From Actinophytocola sp045807065 (GTDB lineage Bacteria > Actinomycetota > Actinomycetes > Mycobacteriales > Pseudonocardiaceae), in the NCBI RefSeq assembly GCF_045807065.1, contig NZ_JBJMIE010000157.1, positions 1 to 6,776 of the forward strand: DNA of 6,776 nucleotides, given 5' to 3'. A program made the position numbers and the translations under genes. Positions 3,859-6,776 of the stretch are shown here, piece by piece. A model generated the notes under the pieces. It was not told where the DNA came from. It did no database searches and was given only the letters and a program-made list of their open reading frames with translations. Within the stretch, counting starts at the first letter, position 1, and every line of letters begins with the position of its first letter.

Positions 3859-6051
3859 GTGTGGCAACGGATTGTCGGCGTGTTCCGGCGGCGGCGGGTG
3901 CGGGACTCCGCCAGCTTCGGGGCCGCCTCGCTCGGTGTGCTGCTCCTCGTCGGGGCGGCGCTCGGGACCGGCGTGGCGCGGACCGCGGTCGACGTCTCGG
4001 ACGGGTTGACCTGGTTGCCCGACAACCCTCGTGGGGAGGTCGTGCAGGTCAACCCGGCCTCGGGGCGGCCGGAGGTGCGGTTGCGGGTCGCCGGGGGTGA
4101 CGCGCAGCTCGACGTCACGCAGAAGGACGGTCTGCTCGTCATCCTCAACCGGCGCAACGGGCAGATCACCGTCATGGACCTTGCCACCCTGCTGGCGAGC
4201 GGACGGCGGCAGGCACAGCCCGGGCCGGCCACCACGGTGCTCGTCTCCCACGGACGGATCTACGTCGTGGATCGGCCGGGCGGGACCATCGCCGACGCCG
4301 ATCCCGTGACGCTCGCCGACCTCGGCGCGCCGTGGCGTGCCGGCAAACCGCTCGCCGACGTCGTCGCCGACGACGCCGGGGTCGTCTGGGCCGCCGACTA
4401 CGACGGGCGGTTGCACTCGCTCGACTGGGTGGGCGAGGCCGGGAAGTTCCGGGAGAAGGCCAGTGAGCTGGTCCAGGGCGCCGGCCCAGGCACGGTCCTC
4501 GTGCCGCATGCCAAGGGGGTGACGCTCTTCGGGCTCGACGACGGCGTCGTGCGGCAGGTCGGGACCGGGTCGGACGTCAGCGGGTCCACGCCGAAGCTGC
4601 CCGGCGAAGTGCTCGCGGCGCGGAGCAGTCCCGACGCGCTCGTGCCCGCCGCGGTGCCCGGGCGGCACACCGTGGTGATCGTCGCCGGGGAGCGCGTCGT
4701 GCGGGTGGACACCGCCGCGCTCGGGTGTCCCGAGCCGGGGCGACCCGTCGTGTTCCGGGACGAGGTGTACGTGCCGTGCCGCGGGCAGGGCAAGGTGGTC
4801 GTGCTCGACAAGGCCGGCAGGCGGGGCGGGTCGGACGTGCGGACACCCGGCAGCGGCGATCCCGAGATCGTCCTCGACGACGGCAGGCTCGTCATCAGCG
4901 CACCCGGCGCCGAGCGCGGGGTCATCGTCGACGCGGACGGGGCCACGCACTCCGTCACCATCCGCAGTCCCTCGCTGCCCGTCGTGAACCCGGACCGGCC
5001 GCCGCTTCCCGAGGTGCCCTCGCCGCCGCGGCCGACGCCCCGGCCGGAGAGGCCGGACAACCGCGGCGGCGACCAGCGGCGGTCACCCGACTCGCCGGGC
5101 CCCGGGATCCCCGGCGGGACCTCGACCCCCGGGGGGACCGTGCCCGGCACCCCACCCGGCGTCACCGTGGCGCTCGCCAGCCGGTCCGCCTCGGAGATCG
5201 TCGTCACCGTCAGCTGGGGCGCGGCCGACGACAACGGCGAGAAGGTCACCGGCTACACGGTCGAGGCCACCGGCGACTTCGGCGGCGGCACCCGCACCGC
5301 GCAGACCACCTCGACCAGCACGCGGCTGACGATCCCCTGTGACGGCGGCACGTTCTGCGTGAACGGGCGGCTCGACGTCACGGTCACGGCGCTCAACCGG
5401 GTCGGGGCGAGCGCCGCCGGCACCCGGTCGTGGACCGTCCCGGCGGGGAACCAGCCGACCTCCGAGCCACCGCCGCCGGTGACCGACCCGCCCGCCGACC
5501 CGCCGCCGCAGGATCCGCCACCCGCGAACAACCCGACGACCGACCCGCCCGCCGACCCGCCCGCCGACCCGCCGCCGGCCGCGACCGTGCCCACCGCCGG
5601 CGCGACCGTGATCACCAGCATCACCGCGACGGGCAACGGCTACACCCGCCGCGTCACGATGACCTGGCCGGGCGACTGGGCCGGCCACGACGGGACCTGC
5701 CAGGTGGTCAACACCACCCTCGGCTACGGCGCCGCCATCACGTGCGGGACGACCACACTCGACATCGACGTGGACACCGGGCCCAACCGCGTCGTGGTGC
5801 GGGCGACCGCGCGGGACGGCAGCCGGTCCGTCGACTCCGCGGCGAGGTCGGTCCAGGGGCCAAGAGAACCCATGTGCGGCAAGTACCTGTGCCTCGGCAG
5901 CGGCAGGATCGTCGAGCTGACGCCGGCAGCGAGGTCGACCGACTTCGGGCAGGCCGGCACGGGGGCCGGGTTCCTCGTCATCGCCGTGCTGGTGCAGGTC
6001 CTCGGCAGACGCGGGCGACCGGAGGAGTCCACAGAGGACGGTGTGCGATGA
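3859..6051 (+). CDS. Membrane-anchored beta-propeller-like / fibronectin type III protein
   Basis: 730 residues from GTG 3859. A short Arg-rich cytoplasmic N-terminus (FRRRRVRDSASFG) precedes a TM helix at about 21-41. Residues about 50-372 contain repeated strand-turn segments such as GEVVQVNPASGRPEVRLRV, QITVMDLATL and RIYVVDRPGG, resembling NHL/PQQ-type beta-propeller blades; this fold assignment is by eye. A proline-rich linker (about 376-430) leads to an fn3 domain (about 430-528, with VTVSWGAADDNG and GYTVEA). A second linker of DPPADPPP-type repeats (about 530-576), a C-terminal beta-rich domain and a C-terminal hydrophobic helix (about 699-715) before a charged tail follow. The only cysteines are eight in four close pairs (290/307, 494/500, 614/629, 673/678), all between the TMs, suggesting extracytoplasmic disulfides. 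It is coupled to moxR by ATGA, so it may be a surface sensor or scaffold working with MoxR. Function is unknown. Confidence 0.85.
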   Translation: MWQRIVGVFRRRRVRDSASFGAASLGVLLLVGAALGTGVARTAVDVSDGLTWLPDNPRGEVVQVNPASGRPEVRLRVAGGDAQLDVTQKDGLLVILNRRNGQITVMDLATLLASGRRQAQPGPATTVLVSHGRIYVVDRPGGTIADADPVTLADLGAPWRAGKPLADVVADDAGVVWAADYDGRLHSLDWVGEAGKFREKASELVQGAGPGTVLVPHAKGVTLFGLDDGVVRQVGTGSDVSGSTPKLPGEVLAARSSPDALVPAAVPGRHTVVIVAGERVVRVDTAALGCPEPGRPVVFRDEVYVPCRGQGKVVVLDKAGRRGGSDVRTPGSGDPEIVLDDGRLVISAPGAERGVIVDADGATHSVTIRSPSLPVVNPDRPPLPEVPSPPRPTPRPERPDNRGGDQRRSPDSPGPGIPGGTSTPGGTVPGTPPGVTVALASRSASEIVVTVSWGAADDNGEKVTGYTVEATGDFGGGTRTAQTTSTSTRLTIPCDGGTFCVNGRLDVTVTALNRVGASAAGTRSWTVPAGNQPTSEPPPPVTDPPADPPPQDPPPANNPTTDPPADPPADPPPAATVPTAGATVITSITATGNGYTRRVTMTWPGDWAGHDGTCQVVNTTLGYGAAITCGTTTLDIDVDTGPNRVVVRATARDGSRSVDSAARSVQGPREPMCGKYLCLGSGRIVELTPAARSTDFGQAGTGAGFLVIAVLVQVLGRRGRPEESTEDGVR
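5481..5561 (+). repeat. Direct repeats encoding the Pro/Asp-rich linker
   Basis: A perfect 24-base direct repeat occupies 5481-5504 and 5538-5561, both encoding TDPPADPP. Immediately after, the 12-base unit GCCGACCCGCCC (PADP-type) is partly repeated in tandem up to about 5575. All units are multiples of 3, so copy-number change would alter linker length without a frameshift. In the protein this is an extended spacer between the fn3 domain and the C-terminal domain. Confidence 0.75.
6034..6051 (+). promoter_or_regulatory. RBS and ATGA stop/start overlap coupling fn3 gene to moxR
   Basis: GAGGA at 6034-6038 lies 9 bases upstream of the ATG at 6048. That ATG overlaps the TGA stop (6049-6051) of the fn3 gene in the tetranucleotide ATGA. 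This fixes the moxR start and predicts translational coupling and matched expression of the two proteins. Confidence 0.8.
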
Positions 6052-6776
6052 CCGCACTGGCCGGACCGGGGATCGGTGAGCGGGACATCGCGGCCTTCCG
6101 CCACCTCCACACGCAGGTGGGCGACGCGATCGAGACGGCGGTGCGGGGCAAGCGGCAGGTCGTGGACCTGGTCCTGGTCGCCATGTTCGCCGGCGGGCAC
6201 GTGTTGCTGGAGGACGTGCCCGGCACGGGCAAGACGACGCTCGCGCGGGCGGTGGCCGGTGCGCTCGGCGGGCTGTCCCGGCGCGTGCAGTTCACCCCCG
6301 ACCTGCTGCCCTCCGACGTCACCGGCACCTCGGTGTACGACCCGCGCAGCGGGCAGGTGAACTTCCGCGCCGGCCCGGTGTTCGCGAACGTGGTGCTGGC
6401 CGACGAGATCAACCGCGCGGCCGCGAAGACCCAGTCCGCGCTGCTGGAGGTGATGGAGGAGCGCACGGTCACCGTCGACGGTGTCGCGCACGCCGTGCCC
6501 GACCCGTTCCTCGTGGTCGCCACGCAGAACCCGATCGACCTCGACGGCACCTACCGGCTGCCCGAGGCGCAGCTCGACCGGTTCATGGTGCGGACGTCCA
6601 TCGGCTACCCGGACGCCGCCCACGAGCTGGACGTGTTGCGCCCCGGCAGCACCGCCGGCCGGGTCGCGCAGGTGCCGACCGTGACCAGCCCGCCGGTGGT
6701 CGCGCAGTACGGTCGGCTGCTGTCCACCCTGCACGTCGCCGAGCCGATTCTGGAGTATGTCAGCGAGCTGGGCACG
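6048..6776 (+). CDS. moxR: MoxR-family AAA+ ATPase (3' truncated by window)
   Basis: The first 243 residues of a MoxR-type AAA+ ATPase; the frame has no stop and runs off the right edge. The Walker A is EDVPGTGKTT with Lys62. Next come QFTPDLLPSDVTGTSVYD and FRAGPVFANVVLADEINRA, the latter holding Walker B Asp119-Glu120. Then come KTQSALLEVMEERTVTVDG, sensor 1 ATQNPID with Asn161, and LPEAQLDRFM, the family signature with Arg178. Every catalytic element expected so far is intact. Full members are about 320-350 residues, so about 80-110 residues (the helical lid) lie outside. MoxR proteins act as chaperone-like ATPases that work with VWA/DUF58 partners, usually encoded next door, to mature or insert metal or membrane complexes. 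Here the partner encoded upstream is a membrane-anchored fn3 protein. The symbol is a family name, not proof of orthology to methanol dehydrogenase MoxR. Confidence 0.96.
   Translation, partial: MTALAGPGIGERDIAAFRHLHTQVGDAIETAVRGKRQVVDLVLVAMFAGGHVLLEDVPGTGKTTLARAVAGALGGLSRRVQFTPDLLPSDVTGTSVYDPRSGQVNFRAGPVFANVVLADEINRAAAKTQSALLEVMEERTVTVDGVAHAVPDPFLVVATQNPIDLDGTYRLPEAQLDRFMVRTSIGYPDAAHELDVLRPGSTAGRVAQVPTVTSPPVVAQYGRLLSTLHVAEPILEYVSELGT

Noticed and set aside
3532..4950. A 472-codon minus-strand frame opposite the fn3 gene
   Set aside because: Low-complexity Pro/His/Asp/Arg-rich translation with no recognisable motif; it mirrors the codon bias of the real + strand gene.
5724..6734. Long minus-strand frames opposite the fn3 3' end and moxR (also 5083-6057)
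   Set aside because: The + strand encodes an unmistakable MoxR with all AAA+ motifs; the opposite translations are compositional shadows.
1..6776. CRISPR arrays, tRNA/rRNA genes, insertion sequences, att sites, phage genes
   Set aside because: No regularly spaced repeats, cloverleaf-like sequences, transposase motifs or terminal inverted repeats were seen on either strand.

Overview
The window is high-GC DNA, and its reading frames show the strong G/C third-position bias of an actinomycete. The gene content (an actinobacterial ChaB/Rho_N protein, a CPA1 antiporter carrying a UBP zinc finger, and an fn3 membrane protein coupled to MoxR) fits the Pseudonocardiales, for example Saccharothrix, Lentzea, Actinosynnema or Amycolatopsis relatives. 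That placement comes from remembered family patterns, not a search. I see no mobile element, tRNA, rRNA or CRISPR array.

Left part (1-1189, + strand): the 3' portion of an FAD/NAD(P)H oxidoreductase of the NDH-2-like pyridine nucleotide-disulfide oxidoreductase superfamily. A 3-base gap separates it from a small Hsp15-like S4 RNA-binding protein, so the two are probably cotranscribed.

Middle part (1180-3524, - strand): a CPA1 Na+/H+ antiporter with a coiled cytoplasmic tail ending in a UBP-type zinc finger. A ChaB-domain protein with a C-terminal Rho_N/SAP-like module lies 62 bases downstream. The pair reads as a cation-homeostasis operon. Its last gene overlaps the S4 gene tail-to-tail by 10 bases.

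Divergent spacer (3525-3858, 334 bases): no convincing gene. It holds a 12-base repeat that occurs twice, a perfect 12-base palindrome next to a possible extended -10 box, a 6+6 inverted repeat and a small foldable leader element. It is the only sizeable regulatory region in the window.

Right part (3859-6776, + strand): a large membrane-anchored extracytoplasmic protein (N-terminal TM, beta-propeller-like region, proline linker, fn3 domain, DPPADPPP-type linker, Cys-containing C-terminal domain, C-terminal TM). It is translationally coupled through an ATGA overlap to a MoxR-family AAA+ ATPase that runs off the right edge. This looks like the start of a MoxR operon; DUF58/VWA and transglutaminase-like genes would be expected further downstream but are not in the window.

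The most interesting points are the antiporter-UBP zinc finger fusion next to ChaB, and the MoxR-coupled fn3 protein with its four closely spaced cysteine pairs and palindrome-rich upstream region.
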